This document shows, piece by piece, positions 37,230 through 49,006 of a stretch of DNA of 64,000 nt. Source of the stretch: Halorhodospira halophila (GTDB lineage Bacteria; Pseudomonadota; Gammaproteobacteria; Nitrococcales; Halorhodospiraceae); contig NZ_NHSN01000025.1 of the NCBI RefSeq assembly GCF_016653405.1, forward strand, positions 1 through 64,000, in the 5' to 3' direction. Below the pieces are notes generated by a model that had not been told where the DNA came from, did not search any database, and saw only the letters and a program-made list of their open reading frames with translations. Both the position numbers and the translations under genes were made by a program. Position 1 is the first letter of the stretch, and every line of letters starts with the position of its first letter.

Positions 37230-38506
37230 GCCGCTGCCTCCACCGGGGATCGACCGTGCTCGATGTAGTGCTCGAACTCGTGCCGGAAGTGCTGGATGAA
37301 GCTCTGCACCGGAGTTGCCGCCGCATCACCGAAGGCGCAGATGGTGTGCCCGGCGATCTGCCCCGGCACCTCCTCGAGCATGCGTAGGTCGTCGTGGGTG
37401 CCGCGCCCCTCATGGATCCGCTGGACCGCGCGATAGAGCCAGCCGGTGCCTTCACGACACGGCGTGCACTGCCCGCAGGACTCGGCGTAATAGAAGCGCG
37501 TGATACGGGCGAGGATGCGCACCATGTCCGTGGTATCGTCCATCACCACCACGGCCCCGGAGCCGAGCATGGAGCCGGCTGCAGCAATGCTGTCGTAGTC
37601 CATGTCGGTCTCGAGCATGGTCTCGCCGGGGACCACCGGCGTCGAGCTGCCGCCGGGGATCACCGCCTTGAGCCGGCGACCACCACGCACACCGCCGGCC
37701 ATCTCCAGTAGCTCGCGGAAGGGGATGCCCATCGGGATCTCGTAGTTGCCGGGGCGCTCGACGTGACCGGAGACGGAGAAGATCTTCTCGCCGCCGTTGT
37801 TCGGCCTACCGAGGTTGAGGAACCAGTCGGCGCCATTGCGGATGACCGCAGGCACCGAGGCGAGGGTCTCGGTGTTGTTGATGGTCGTCGGCTTGCCGTA
37901 GATGCCGACCTGCGCCGGGAAAGGCGGCTTGTATCGGGGCTGGCCCTTCTTGCCCTCGAGCGACTCCATGAGTGCCGACTCTTCGCCGCAGATATAGGCG
38001 CCGGCACCGTAGTGGTTGTGGAGCTGAAAATCGAAGCCCGAGTCGAGGATGTTCTGCCCCAGGTAGCCGGCCTGGTGGGCCTCGGCCACCGCCTGCTCCA
38101 TACGCTCGAACGGCTCGTGATGGAATTCGCCGCGCAGGTAGTTGTAGCCGACGCTCGCGCCCATGGCGTAGCCGGCGATGATCATCCCCTCGACCACCGC
38201 ATGCGGGTTGAAACGCAGGATGTCGTGATCCTTGCAGGTTCCCGGTTCGGACTCATCCGAGTTGCAGATCAGGTACTTCTGCCCGGCACTGTCGCGGGGC
38301 ATGAACCCCCACTTGATCCCCGGCGGGAAGCCGGCACCGCCCCGACCGCGCAGGGCGCTCTGCTTGACCTCGTCGATGACCTCCTGGGGCGACATGGGCG
38401 TGCGCAGCACGCGCTCGAGGGCCTTGTAGCCACCCACCTTGCGGTAGGTCTCCAGGCTCCACGGCTCGTCATAGCCCAGGGTCGTATAACAAACTTGGTT
38501 GACCAT
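37226..38506 (-). CDS. nuoF: NADH-quinone oxidoreductase subunit F
   Basis: The NADH- and FMN-binding subunit and site of electron entry into complex I. The 426 residues show [16 protein letters not shown] near residue 53 (FMN/NADH glycine-rich loop), [16 protein letters not shown], and the N3 cluster ligands in [12 protein letters not shown] near residue 345. It overlaps nuoG by 4 nt and follows nuoE by 21 nt. Confidence 0.97.
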   Translation of the reverse strand: MVNQVCYTTLGYDEPWSLETYRKVGGYKALERVLRTPMSPQEVIDEVKQSALRGRGGAGFPPGIKWGFMPRDSAGQKYLICNSDESEPGTCKDHDILRFNPHAVVEGMIIAGYAMGASVGYNYLRGEFHHEPFERMEQAVAEAHQAGYLGQNILDSGFDFQLHNHYGAGAYICGEESALMESLEGKKGQPRYKPPFPAQVGIYGKPTTINNTETLASVPAVIRNGADWFLNLGRPNNGGEKIFSVSGHVERPGNYEIPMGIPFRELLEMAGGVRGGRRLKAVIPGGSSTPVVPGETMLETDMDYDSIAAAGSMLGSGAVVVMDDTTDMVRILARITRFYYAESCGQCTPCREGTGWLYRAVQRIHEGRGTHDDLRMLEEVPGQIAGHTICAFGDAAATPVQSFIQHFRHEFEHYIEHGRSPVEAAA

Positions 38507-38527
38507 GACCCCTCCGCGCCCTGCGGC

Positions 38528-39040
38528 TCAGCTCAGCCCGTCGAGGATCTCGTCGATCCGCTCGCGGGTCAGATGGGTGTAGTAGTGCCCGTCGACGACC
38601 ATCATCGGCGCCCGCGTGCAGGCGGCCAGGCACTCCTCCTCGCGCACCAGCGTGATGCGTCCGTCCGGCGTCGTCTCGCCGAGCCGGATCCCGAGCTTCT
38701 CCTCGGCGTAGGCCACCAGCTCATCGGCGCCGTTGAGACAGCACGAAATATTGGTGCAGATATTGACCTTGTGCCGGCCCACCGGCTCATCGAGGTGAAA
38801 CATGGAGTAGAAGGTCGCCACCTCGAAGGCGCTGGCCCGGGGCATGCCGATGTAGTCTGCGGCCGCCGCCACGTGACGCCGCTCCAGCCAGCCGCCGTTA
38901 TCATCCTGCAGGATGTGCAGCGCCGGGATGATCGCCGACGCCCGCCCCTGCTCGTCATCGGGATACTTAGCCAGCCAGTGGTCGATACGCCGGCACTGGT
39001 CCGCGCTCAGGGTCTCTGCTGCCACCGTCTGCTCCGTCAC
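38528..39040 (-). CDS. nuoE: NADH-quinone oxidoreductase subunit E
   Basis: A thioredoxin-fold subunit with 2Fe-2S cluster N1a beside the FMN of NuoF. The 170-residue product has ligand cysteines in [14 protein letters not shown] near residue 93 and [13 protein letters not shown] near residue 134. The start is GTG at 39040, overlapping the nuoD stop as GTGA. Confidence 0.96.
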   Translation of the reverse strand: MTEQTVAAETLSADQCRRIDHWLAKYPDDEQGRASAIIPALHILQDDNGGWLERRHVAAAADYIGMPRASAFEVATFYSMFHLDEPVGRHKVNICTNISCCLNGADELVAYAEEKLGIRLGETTPDGRITLVREEECLAACTRAPMMVVDGHYYTHLTRERIDEILDGLS

Positions 39041-40290
39041 CGATCCACCTCCCCGAACACCACATCCAGCGAGCCGATCAGGGTCACCACGTCCGCCAGC
39101 ATGTAGCCGCGGATCATCTCGTCAGTAGCCGCCAGGTGGTAGTAGCACGGCGGCCGGACCTTTAAGCGGTACGGCTTGTTGGCGCCGTCCGAGATCAGGT
39201 AGACGCCAAACTCGCCCTTGGGCGCCTCTACCGCGGCGTAAACCTCGCCGGGCGGCGTGCAGTACCCCTCGGTGAAGAGCTTGAAGTGGTGGATGAGCGA
39301 CTCCATGTCGTCTTTCATCTCTTCCCGGGTCGGGGGGGTCACCTTCGGATCGTCGACCCGCACCGGGCCCGGGTTGTCGCGCAGCCAGTCCACGCACTGC
39401 TTGATAATGCGCACCGACTGGCGCATCTCCTCGACACGCACCAAGTAGCGGTCGTAGGAGTCACCGTTGACGCCGACCGGGATGTCGAAGTCGACCCGGT
39501 CGTAGGCGGCGTAAGGCTGTTTCTTGCGCAGGTCCCAGGCCACTCCGGAGCCGCGCAGCAGCGGACCGGTAAAGCCGAGTTCCACGGCACGCTCGGCGGA
39601 GACCGGGCAGATGTCCACCAGTCGCTGCTTCCAGATCCGGTTCTCGGTCAGCAGCGTCTCGTACTCGTCCACGCAGGCGGGGAAGCGCTCGCAAAAGTCG
39701 TCGAGAAAGTCGAGCACCGAGCCCTCGCGGGCGCGGTTCATCTCACGCAACTCCTTCTCGCTGCGGTAGGGCGAGGGCTCGTATTTGGGCATCTGGTCGG
39801 GCAGGTCGCGGTGCACCCCGCCCGGGCGGTAGTAGGTCGCGTGCATCCGCGCGCCCGAGACCGCCTCGTAGACATCCATGAGATCCTCGCGCTCGCGGAA
39901 GGTATACAGGAACGCGGTCATGGCGCCGACGTCGAGCCCGTGCCCGCCGAGCCACATCAGGTGGTTCAAGATGCGGGTGACCTCGTCCATCATCGTGCGG
40001 ATATACTGCGCCCGCAGCGGCGGCTCGATACCGAGCAGTTTCTCGATCGCGCGCACATAGCCGTGCTCGTTGCACATCATCGAGACGTAGTCGAGCCGGT
40101 CCATGTAGCCGATGGACTGATTGTACGGCTTGGATTCGGCCAGCTTCTCCGTCGCCCGGTGCAGCAGACCGATGTGGGGGTCGGCGCGGCGCACCGTTTC
40201 CCCCTCCATCTCCAGCACCAGGCGCAGCACCCCGTGCGCCGCCGGGTGCTGCGGGCCGAAGTTCAGGGTATAGCTCTGGAACTCAGCCAT
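39037..40290 (-). CDS. nuoD: NADH-quinone oxidoreductase subunit D
   Basis: The 49-kDa-type subunit, related to the NiFe-hydrogenase large subunit, forming the quinone site with NuoB. The 417 residues include [14 protein letters not shown] near residue 11 with the quinone-contacting His, [10 protein letters not shown], and the C-terminal [18 protein letters not shown]. It is a separate gene from nuoC, overlapping it by 8 nt, unlike the fused nuoCD of E. coli. Confidence 0.97.
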   Translation of the reverse strand: MAEFQSYTLNFGPQHPAAHGVLRLVLEMEGETVRRADPHIGLLHRATEKLAESKPYNQSIGYMDRLDYVSMMCNEHGYVRAIEKLLGIEPPLRAQYIRTMMDEVTRILNHLMWLGGHGLDVGAMTAFLYTFREREDLMDVYEAVSGARMHATYYRPGGVHRDLPDQMPKYEPSPYRSEKELREMNRAREGSVLDFLDDFCERFPACVDEYETLLTENRIWKQRLVDICPVSAERAVELGFTGPLLRGSGVAWDLRKKQPYAAYDRVDFDIPVGVNGDSYDRYLVRVEEMRQSVRIIKQCVDWLRDNPGPVRVDDPKVTPPTREEMKDDMESLIHHFKLFTEGYCTPPGEVYAAVEAPKGEFGVYLISDGANKPYRLKVRPPCYYHLAATDEMIRGYMLADVVTLIGSLDVVFGEVDR

Positions 40291-41023
40291 CGGCTTGTCC
40301 CTCCGTGCCTTCCGCCTTGTGCGGTGCGGCGTAACGGTTGTCTTCGCGGATCACCCGCGGCACGAGCACCCGCGGCTCGATCTCCACCGGCCCGTAGACG
40401 ACACGCCCCTTCTCGGGGTCGTAGCGCGGCTCTACGTTGCCGATCAGCGGGAAGTCCTTGCGGAAGGGGTGCCCGACAAAACCGTAATCGGTGAGGATCC
40501 GGCGCAGATCCGGGTGGCCTTCGAAAACGATACCGTACAGGTCGAAAGCCTCCCTTTCGGCCCAATTGGCGGACGGCCAGAGGCCCGACACAGAGGGCAA
40601 TACCGGCAGGTCGTCATCCTCGGCGAAGCAGCGCACGCGAAGGCGCTGATTGTGCGTCAACGACAGCAGCTGATAGACCGCCGCGAAACGCCGGCCGGTC
40701 CGCTCCTCGATCGACTGCACCCCGTAGATGCCGGTCAGGCCCAGACGCCCAAACCCCGGCTCGGTCACCCCGCGGCTGAAGCCTGTCCCGGTCGCCGACT
40801 CGGTGATCCACTCATCCTGGCCGTAGGCGGCGTAGTCGACCCCGGCGACATCGGACAGCTGCTCGAAACGCCAATCGGCGGCATCACGCAGCTCGGTCAT
40901 CACCGCAACCAACTCGGCGGGCCGGACCTCCAGCGTCACCTCGCCGCGCTCGAGCCAGCAATCGGTCAAACGACCACCGAAATGGCCGCGGAGCTGCTCC
41001 AACAGGCTCTCGGGCTCAGCCAT
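40283..41023 (-). CDS. nuoC: NADH-quinone oxidoreductase subunit C
   Basis: The 30-kDa-type structural subunit of the complex I peripheral arm. The 246-residue product has the family block [20 protein letters not shown] followed by [20 protein letters not shown] and [10 protein letters not shown]. The N-terminal half is variable, as usual. It overlaps nuoD by 8 nt and follows nuoB by 9 nt. Confidence 0.96.
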   Translation of the reverse strand: MAEPESLLEQLRGHFGGRLTDCWLERGEVTLEVRPAELVAVMTELRDAADWRFEQLSDVAGVDYAAYGQDEWITESATGTGFSRGVTEPGFGRLGLTGIYGVQSIEERTGRRFAAVYQLLSLTHNQRLRVRCFAEDDDLPVLPSVSGLWPSANWAEREAFDLYGIVFEGHPDLRRILTDYGFVGHPFRKDFPLIGNVEPRYDPEKGRVVYGPVEIEPRVLVPRVIREDNRYAAPHKAEGTEGQADG

Positions 41024-41032
41024 GACTCTCCC

Positions 41033-41509
41033 TCAACGTGCGATGGTATTGGTCCGGCGGATCTTGTTCTGCAGCTGCAGGATGCCGTAGTACAGGGCCT
41101 CGGCCGTGGGTGGACAACCGGGGACGTAGATGTCCACGGGGACGATGCGGTCGCAGCCGCGCGTCACCGAGTAGGAGTAGTGGTAGTACCCCCCGCCGTT
41201 GGCACACGACCCCATGGAGATCACCCACTTCGGCTCCGGCATCTGGTCGTAGACCTTGCGCAGCGCCGGGGCCATCTTGTTGCAGAGCGTGCCGGCGACA
41301 ATCATCACATCAGACTGCCGCGGGCTGGGCCGGAAGATCAGACCGTTGCGGTCCATGTCGTAGCGCCCCGCGGCGGTGTGCATCATCTCGACGGCACAGC
41401 AGGCCAGGCCGAAGGTCATGGGCCACAGGGAGCCGGTCCGCGCCCAGTTGATCAGCTTATCCGCGGAGGTCGTCACGTACCCCCGCTCCAGGATGCCTTC
41501 TACTCCCAT
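41033..41509 (-). CDS. nuoB: NADH-quinone oxidoreductase subunit B
   Basis: Carries cluster N2, the last iron-sulfur centre before quinone. The 158 residues show the adjacent cysteine pair in [18 protein letters not shown] near residue 36, a third Cys in [10 protein letters not shown] and the fourth in [15 protein letters not shown]. The gene overlaps nuoA by 10 nt and is followed by nuoC after 9 nt. Confidence 0.97.
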   Translation of the reverse strand: MGVEGILERGYVTTSADKLINWARTGSLWPMTFGLACCAVEMMHTAAGRYDMDRNGLIFRPSPRQSDVMIVAGTLCNKMAPALRKVYDQMPEPKWVISMGSCANGGGYYHYSYSVTRGCDRIVPVDIYVPGCPPTAEALYYGILQLQNKIRRTNTIAR

Positions 41510-41856
41510 TCCAGCGCCCCTTTACGCCACTCGTAGAGCAAACCGATCACGAGAAGCCCGACAAATAGGCCCATGGCCAAGATGCCGAACAGCCCAATGT
41601 CGTCCAACACAACTGCCCAAGGGAAGAGGAAGGCGATCTCGAGATCGAAGAGGATGAACAGAATGGCGACGAGGTAATAGCGCACGTCGAACTTCATGCG
41701 CGAATCCTCGAAGGCCTCGAAGCCGCACTCGTAAGGCGACTGCTTTTCCGGATCTTCACGCCGAGGACCGAGCACGAACCCGGCAGCCAGAGGCAGGACG
41801 CCGAAGACGAGCCCGACGACAATGAAGAGCAGAACCGGGAGGTAATTCTCTAGCAT
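41500..41856 (-). CDS. nuoA: NADH-quinone oxidoreductase subunit A
   Basis: A three-helix membrane subunit of complex I and first gene of the nuo operon. The 118 residues from the ATG at 41856 (GGAG about 9 nt upstream) hold [20 protein letters not shown] in the loop after TM1 and FLFPWAVV in the loop after TM2. A GTG at 41883 would add 9 residues and is less family-like. A promoter lies at 41921-41950. Confidence 0.95.
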   Translation of the reverse strand: MLENYLPVLLFIVVGLVFGVLPLAAGFVLGPRREDPEKQSPYECGFEAFEDSRMKFDVRYYLVAILFILFDLEIAFLFPWAVVLDDIGLFGILAMGLFVGLLVIGLLYEWRKGALEWE

Positions 41857-41920
41857 CGTTCGCCGCTCCGCTGGTGAGAACACGGGACCGGTGCCCCGCC
41901 CCCGTGTCGAACATCGCTGG

Positions 41921-41950
41921 AGTTTACGGAGCGGTCTCTCTCCGTGTCAA
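41921..41950 (-). promoter_or_regulatory. Promoter of the nuoA-N operon
   Basis: On the minus strand a perfect TTGACA (41950-41945), 18 bp, then TAAACT (41926-41921, four of six). Transcription would begin near 41914 and leave a leader of about 58 nt before the nuoA ATG. The 160 bases between it and the tRNA-Leu gene are relatively AT-rich; I see no gene there. Confidence 0.6.
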
Positions 41951-42111
41951 CTCAGCGGCTTTTTTAACTTCCTGATTTTAAAGACGTTATCGTGCCGACA
42001 AACGATCGTGACGGTTGCGGGAAATCAATCCCGCCAACCGGCGTGACCAGACAGGGACGATCAGGGTGCGGGATATCGCGCGAGTGCGCGCTGAGGAAGG
42101 AGAGATATAGA

Positions 42112-42196
42112 TGGTGCCGAAGGCCGGACTCGAACCGGCACGGCTTTCGCCACCGCCCCCTCAAGACGGCGTGTCTACCAGTTCCACCACTTCGGC
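42112..42196 (-). tRNA. tRNA-Leu (anticodon GAG)
   Basis: An 85-nt class II tRNA with a long variable arm and CCA encoded. The anticodon loop is TTGAGGG with GAG at positions 34-36, closed by a CCGTC/GGCGG-type stem with one wobble pair. It lies 99 nt downstream of secG, the position of leuU in E. coli, with its own promoter upstream. No T-run terminator follows. Confidence 0.93.
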
Positions 42197-42244
42197 ACGT
42201 AGACAGTTGCGGTTGGGCGTTTACTCTGCCCCAACGCGGGACGC

Positions 42245-42273
42245 ATGATAGCAACCCTGATCCCGCGATTCAA
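42245..42273 (-). promoter_or_regulatory. Promoter of tRNA-Leu
   Basis: On the minus strand TTGAAT (42273-42268), 17 bp, then TATCAT (42250-42245). The start would be near 42238, about 42 nt before the tRNA. A 7-bp inverted repeat CGCGATT/AATCGCG (42264-42286) covers the -35 box and may also act as the 3' hairpin of secG. Confidence 0.6.
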
Positions 42274-42295
42274 TCCCGCAATCGCGGAAAAGGGG

Positions 42296-42712
42296 CTACT
42301 CCGCTTCACCCTCTTCCGCAGGCGCGTCCGGCTCCACCGGCTGACCCGGCGCCTCAGGCGCGGGGGCCTCCTGCTCCGCCGGCATGTCCGGAGCCGCCGG
42401 CGCCTCCGGATCCTCCTCTTCCGTCTCTTCCTCGCTCTCGAGCACGTCGTCGTCGCCAATCACCGAAGCGCCGCCGCCGATCCCCTGCGAGGCGATCACC
42501 GCCAGCCCCAGGCTGGTCAGGAAGAAGGTCGTACCCAGGGTCGCAATCAGCTTGGTCATGAAGGTCGCTGCGCCGCGCGAGCCGAAGACGGTGCTCGAGG
42601 CACCGCTGCCGAAGGCGGCTCCCATGTCAGCGCCCTTCCCCTGGTTCAGCAGGACCAGCACCACCAGGGCAACGGCGATGACGATATGGACGGCAAGCAA
42701 CGCTTCAAACAT
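42296..42712 (-). CDS. secG: Protein-export membrane protein SecG
   Basis: An accessory subunit of the SecYEG protein-export channel in the inner membrane. The 138 residues contain two hydrophobic helices (about 3-22 and 55-75) around the conserved cytoplasmic loop NQGKGADMGAAFGSGASSTV. The last 50 or so residues are an acidic, proline- and alanine-rich tail that is longer than in E. coli SecG (110 residues in total). It follows tpiA by 9 nt and precedes tRNA-Leu. Confidence 0.95.
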   Translation of the reverse strand: MFEALLAVHIVIAVALVVLVLLNQGKGADMGAAFGSGASSTVFGSRGAATFMTKLIATLGTTFFLTSLGLAVIASQGIGGGASVIGDDDVLESEEETEEEDPEAPAAPDMPAEQEAPAPEAPGQPVEPDAPAEEGEAE

Positions 42713-42721
42713 GGGTCTACC

Positions 42722-43471
42722 TCAGCCCTCCGCGGCTGCGTTGTAAATCGAAAGGAAGCTGTCGGGATCCAGCGACGCGCCACCGATCAGACCGCCGTCG
42801 ATATCCGGCTGGGCCAGGAGCTCGGCGGCATTGTCCGCCTTCATGCTGCCCCCGTAGAGGATGCGCAGCTGGTCGGCCACCTCATTGCCATCGCGCTCCG
42901 CAACGCGCTGACGGATGAAAGCGTGCACCGCCTGCGCCTGTTCCGGGGTTGCGGTCCGCCCGGTCCCAATGGCCCAGACCGGCTCATAGGCGATGACCGC
43001 CCCCTGGAAGGCCGCCCCGTCCACGGCGTCGATGGCAGCGTCGAGCTGTTCACCTACCACAGTCTCGGTGCGCTCGGCATCTCGCTCGGCCAGGGTCTCG
43101 CCAACGCACAGGATCGGGGTCAGCCCGGCATTGCGCGCCGCCACGAACTTGCCGGCCACCCGGCCGTTGTCCTCGCCGTAGAGCGTCCGACGCTCCGAGT
43201 GCCCGACGATCACGTAACGGCACCCCGCCTCGAGCAGCATGCCCGCCGACACTTCGCCGGTGTAGGCGCCCGACTCGTACTCGCTGACGTCCTGCGCACC
43301 CAGCGCCACACCGAATGGCAGCTGCGATGCGGCCGCCGCGAGCAAGGGATACGGCGGGCAGACCGCCAGCTCGGCATCGCCACCGCTGTCGGCAGCGTGC
43401 TCCGCAACGCGGCGGACCAGATCCTGGTCGCCGTTCATCTTCCAGTTACCAGCAATGATCTTGCGCCGCAT
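42722..43471 (-). CDS. tpiA: Triosephosphate isomerase
   Basis: Interconverts dihydroxyacetone phosphate and glyceraldehyde-3-phosphate in glycolysis, gluconeogenesis and the Calvin cycle. The 249 residues show IAGNWKMN (catalytic Lys), VIVGHSERR (catalytic His), AYEPVWAIGTGRTA (catalytic Glu and loop 6) and LYGGSMKADN near the phosphate site. The ATG at 43471 was chosen; an upstream in-frame TTG adds only four residues. Confidence 0.97.
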   Translation of the reverse strand: MRRKIIAGNWKMNGDQDLVRRVAEHAADSGGDAELAVCPPYPLLAAAASQLPFGVALGAQDVSEYESGAYTGEVSAGMLLEAGCRYVIVGHSERRTLYGEDNGRVAGKFVAARNAGLTPILCVGETLAERDAERTETVVGEQLDAAIDAVDGAAFQGAVIAYEPVWAIGTGRTATPEQAQAVHAFIRQRVAERDGNEVADQLRILYGGSMKADNAAELLAQPDIDGGLIGGASLDPDSFLSIYNAAAEG

Positions 43472-43539
43472 GCCTAGACCCAACCCTGTCTATGGATTCC
43501 TGTGAAGCTGACGAAGCCTATCTACACAAGCGACTGAAA

Positions 43540-44907
43540 TCAAATCGGGTCGGTGGCCGCACCCCGGGCCGCGCTGGCCACGGTCTCCGCCAGCGACTCG
43601 ACCAGGCGATCCACCTGCGCCCCGTCGGCGCCCTCGACCATCACCCGCAGCAGCGGCTCTGTCCCCGACGGACGCAACAACACCCGCCCCCGTTCGCCGA
43701 GCTCTTGCTCGGCCTCGCTGACCGCTTCGTTGACCGCCGGCAACCCGAGTACGTCCACGCCACGCTCGATCGGCACATTGACCAGACGCTGTGGATAGTA
43801 CTGCATCCCGGCGACCAGCTCATCCAGCGGCCGGCCGGTGGTCACCATGGCCTCGAGCACCTGCAGCGCCGAGATCAGCCCGTCGCCGGTGGTGGTCCGA
43901 TCCAGGCAGATGATATGACCGGAGGACTCACCGCCCAGCACACCGCCGACCTGCAGCAGCCGCTCGAGGACATAACGGTCGCCCACCCGGGTCCGCTCCA
44001 GGGGAAGCCCCAGCTCCTGCAGCGCCACCTCCAGGCCGAGGTTGGTCATTTGGGTGCCGACCACCGGTCCGCACGCCTGACCACGGGCCACCCGGGCCGT
44101 AGCGATGATATAGAGCAGACCATCGCCATCGATCAGGCGGCCGGACCGGTCGGCCATGATCACCCGGTCGCCGTCGCCGTCGAACGCCACACCGACATCC
44201 GCGGACTCGTCCACCACCCGCCGGCACAGACGCTCCGGGTGCTGGGAGCCGTGATCGACATTGATGTTCAGCCCGTCCGGCTCGTGGCCGATGAGCACCA
44301 CCTCGGCACCCAGCTCGCGGAGCACCGCCGGTGCCGCCTGGTAGGTGGCACCGTGGGCGCAGTCAACCACGACCCGGAGACCGCGCAGGTCGATGCGCCG
44401 ACCCACAGAGCCCTTGCAGAACTCGATGTACCGCCCGACCGCGTCGTTGATACGGGTCGCGCGGCCCAGCTCCTGGCAGGGGACCATCTGCGGCGGCCCG
44501 TCCTGGAGCAGTCGCTCGATGGCCTCTTCGGTGGCGTCGTCGAGCTTGTAGCCATCCGGGCCGAAGAACTTGATCCCGTTATCGTAATGCGGGTTGTGCG
44601 AGGCGCTGATGACGACACCGGCCCGGGCATGGAGGGTCCGCGTCAGGTAGGCAATGGCCGGGGTCGGCATGGGCCCGAGCATCAGACTGTGCACGCCGGC
44701 GGCCGCGAAACCGGCCTCGAGGGCGGACTCGAACATGTACCCGGACAGCCGGGTGTCCTTGCCGATGACCACCTTGCGCTGCCCCTCGCCGACGAGGACA
44801 CGGCCAGCCGCCCAGCCCAGCCTGAGGACGAAGTCCGGGGTGATCGGCGCCTCGCCGACCCGCCCGCGGATGCCATCGGTTCCGAAATAGATTCTCTGCT
44901 CGGCCAA
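43540..44907 (-). CDS. glmM: Phosphoglucosamine mutase
   Basis: Converts glucosamine-6-phosphate to glucosamine-1-phosphate on the way to UDP-GlcNAc for peptidoglycan and lipopolysaccharide. The 455 residues carry FGTDGIRG at the start, the phosphoserine loop [16 protein letters not shown] (Ser103), the metal loop AFDGDGDR near residue 240 and [14 protein letters not shown] near the end. The start codon appears to be TTG at 44907, with AAGGGA about 9 nt upstream. It follows folP by 27 nt, as in E. coli. Confidence 0.97.
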   Translation of the reverse strand: MAEQRIYFGTDGIRGRVGEAPITPDFVLRLGWAAGRVLVGEGQRKVVIGKDTRLSGYMFESALEAGFAAAGVHSLMLGPMPTPAIAYLTRTLHARAGVVISASHNPHYDNGIKFFGPDGYKLDDATEEAIERLLQDGPPQMVPCQELGRATRINDAVGRYIEFCKGSVGRRIDLRGLRVVVDCAHGATYQAAPAVLRELGAEVVLIGHEPDGLNINVDHGSQHPERLCRRVVDESADVGVAFDGDGDRVIMADRSGRLIDGDGLLYIIATARVARGQACGPVVGTQMTNLGLEVALQELGLPLERTRVGDRYVLERLLQVGGVLGGESSGHIICLDRTTTGDGLISALQVLEAMVTTGRPLDELVAGMQYYPQRLVNVPIERGVDVLGLPAVNEAVSEAEQELGERGRVLLRPSGTEPLLRVMVEGADGAQVDRLVESLAETVASAARGAATDPI

Positions 44908-44934
44908 GTCCGTGTTCCCTTTCAGTGCACTTGC

Positions 44935-45782
44935 CTAGGCGCTCGCGGCCGTCGCTGCCACCCGCACCGCGTCGGCGGTCGCCCCAACATCGTGGGCACG
45001 AATGATCCGTGCCCCCTGGTACACGGCGACGGCCGCCGCCGCCAGGCTGCCTGGCAACCGCTCCTCCACCGGGCGATCCAGCAGTTTGCCGATCATGGAC
45101 TTGCGCGACATGCCGACGAGCACCGGTGGTCCGAGCGCCACGATCCGATCCAGGTGCCGGAGCAGCTGGTAGTTGTGCTCCAGCGTCTTACCGAAACCGA
45201 ACCCCGGATCGAGCAGCATGCGCTCGCGTGGCAGCCCGGCCTCCTCGGCGGCGGCCATCCGTTCCGCCAAGCATTCGGCCACCTCGGTCACCACGTCATT
45301 GTAGCTCGGCGCATCCTGCATGGTCCGGGGCTGACCCTGCATGTGCATCAGACACACTGGGACGCCCAGCCCGGCGGCTGCCTCCGCGGCCCCCGGCTCC
45401 TGCAGCGCACGGATGTCGTTGATCAAACCCGCCCCGGCGGCTACCGCCTCGCGGGCCACCTCGGGCTTGTAGGTGTCCACGGAGATCGGGCAATCGACCT
45501 CGCGGGCCAGGGCCTCGACGACCGGGACCACTCGCTCAAGCTCCTGCTCCAGCGGCACCGGCGGCGCACCGGGGCGGCTCGACTCGCCTCCGACATCGAT
45601 CAGGTCGGCGCCCTCGGCCACCATCCGCCGGGCATGGGCGCGCGCCTGCTCCAGGTCGAGGAAGTGGCCCCCGTCCGAAAAGGAGTCCGGGGTCACGTTG
45701 AGCACGCCCATAACCCGCGGCCGATCTAACGAGAGGGGGCGGCCCCCGCAATGGAGAACCGCCCCGTCGGACAACGCCACCA

Positions 45783-45783
<1 letters not shown>
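44935..45783 (-). CDS. folP: Dihydropteroate synthase
   Basis: Joins p-aminobenzoate to the pterin pyrophosphate in folate synthesis; it is the sulfonamide target. The 282-residue TIM-barrel protein shows MGVLNVTPDSFSDGG near residue 25, DVGGESSRPGA near residue 61, and LLDPGFGFGKTLEHN in the middle. The ATG at 45783 overlaps the ftsH stop (TGATG). The synteny ftsH-folP-glmM supports it. Confidence 0.97.
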
Positions 45784-47741
<1,958 letters not shown>

Positions 47742-47787
47742 GGCGTCACCTCAATCTGCCTGAATGCGGCACCTGATAGGCACCTTA

Positions 47788-48426
47788 CTATACCGTCGGA
47801 CCGCGAGCCAGAAGGTAGACCTCCCGACTGCCCGACCTGGAGGCGTCCGGTTTGCGAGAGAGGACGCGGGAGAAGCGCCGTGTCAGCTCGCCGCGGAACG
47901 TGTCGAACCCCTCGCCGTGGAAGACCTTGACGAGGAAGTCACCATCCTTATGCAAGAATTGACCGGCAAAGTCGGCGGCGAGTTCCGCCAGCCCCATCGC
48001 CGCCGGCTGATCCACCGCGCTGTGCCCGGTCAGATTCGGCGCCATGTCGGAGAGCACCACATCCACCGGGCGCCCGCCCAGCGCGGTCTCCACGGCGCGC
48101 AGCCCGTCGTCGGTGGAAAAGTCGGCGTGGACGAACGTAACCCCGGGCAGGGGTTCCATCTCCAGCAGGTCGATGGCGACGACCAACCCCGACGCGCCCA
48201 CCTTCGGCGCCGCCAGCTGCGACCACCCACCGGGTGCGGCGCCCAGGTCAACAACCACCTGACCGGGGCGCAGGAGCCCGTCGCGCTGGTCGATCGCCTC
48301 GAGCTTAAGTGCTGCCCGCGAGCGCCACCCCTCAGCACGGGCACGGCGGACGAACGGATCGCTTTCGTGCCGGCTCCGCCGGGCCCGGGAGTTGCAGCCG
48401 CTGCGCCGCCGCCTACAGGCCGCCAT
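47788..48426 (-). CDS. rlmE: 23S rRNA 2'-O-ribose U2552 methyltransferase
   Basis: Methylates U2552 in the A-loop of 23S rRNA, a late step of 50S assembly. The 212 residues from the ATG at 48426 show RSRAALKLEAID, the SAM site VVDLGAAPGGWSQLA, SDMAPNLTGH with the catalytic Asp and LVKVFHGEGF with a catalytic Lys. The N-terminal 20 residues are very basic. It lies 46 nt before ftsH, as in most Gammaproteobacteria, and overlaps the small membrane-protein gene by 14 nt. Confidence 0.95.
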   Translation of the reverse strand: MAACRRRRSGCNSRARRSRHESDPFVRRARAEGWRSRAALKLEAIDQRDGLLRPGQVVVDLGAAPGGWSQLAAPKVGASGLVVAIDLLEMEPLPGVTFVHADFSTDDGLRAVETALGGRPVDVVLSDMAPNLTGHSAVDQPAAMGLAELAADFAGQFLHKDGDFLVKVFHGEGFDTFRGELTRRFSRVLSRKPDASRSGSREVYLLARGPTV

Positions 48427-48685
48427 GCCCGCCCCCTTCCGCCACGCGGCGGCGCGCCACGGCACGTGCGCGCAGCACGACCCAGCCGGCACCCAGGCTG
48501 GCGACCACCAGCACGCCGAGCGCCTCCTGCCAGGCGGCGAGATCGAGACCCAGCGTCAGGAAGTACGCCGAGATGATCACCAGCACCACCACACCCAGCT
48601 CGATCTTGACCTCGCGCAGCGGCCCGCCGCTTGCCCGGACCACGCCACGGCGTGATAGCCTTCTTGCTTTATCGTCACCAGGCAC
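48413..48685 (-). CDS. Small two-helix membrane protein of unknown function
   Basis: A 90-residue product with two hydrophobic segments (about 34-52 and 58-76), IELGVVVLVIISAYFLTLGL and EALGVLVVASLGAGWVVL, and basic ends. I do not recognise a family. The GTG at 48685 has GGAGG exactly 6 nt upstream, which supports it as real. It overlaps rlmE by 14 nt and is probably co-transcribed with rlmE-ftsH. Its start lies only 11 nt from the divergent yhbY start, so the promoters of both genes must sit inside the opposite coding region. Confidence 0.6.
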   Translation of the reverse strand: MPGDDKARRLSRRGVVRASGGPLREVKIELGVVVLVIISAYFLTLGLDLAAWQEALGVLVVASLGAGWVVLRARAVARRRVAEGGGHGGL

Positions 48686-48696
48686 CAAACACCTCC

Positions 48697-48987
48697 ATGC
48701 ATCTAGATCCGGATCAACTCAAGCAACTCCGCCGGCTCGGCCACGCCCTCAAGCCCGTCGTCCTGACCGGGGCCGCCGGCCTCAGCGAGGGGGTCCTGGA
48801 GGAGATTGAGCGTGCCCTGGACGACCACGAGCTGATCAAGGTGAAGCTCGCCGGCGCCAGCAAGGAGGAGCGCCAGGCCATGACCGAGGAGATTGCCGAA
48901 CAGACCGGGGCGATCGTGGTCCAGACCATCGGGCGGATCGTCCTGCTCTATCGAGAGAACCCGGAGAAGAGCCAAGTCCTGATCTGA
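48697..48987 (+). CDS. yhbY: YhbY, CRM-domain RNA-binding protein
   Basis: A small RNA-binding protein associated with pre-50S ribosomal particles. The 96-residue product matches the CRM fold: LKQLRRLGHALKPVVLTG, GLSEGVLEEIERALDDHELIKVKL (in parts) with the conserved basic KVK, and TIGRIVLLYRENPEK. The ATG at 48697 has only a weak AGG far upstream. In most relatives it sits between greA and rlmE, divergent from rlmE, as here. Confidence 0.94.
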   Translation: MHLDPDQLKQLRRLGHALKPVVLTGAAGLSEGVLEEIERALDDHELIKVKLAGASKEERQAMTEEIAEQTGAIVVQTIGRIVLLYRENPEKSQVLI

Positions 48988-49006
48988 GCTCCCGCGCGGC
49001 AGACGC

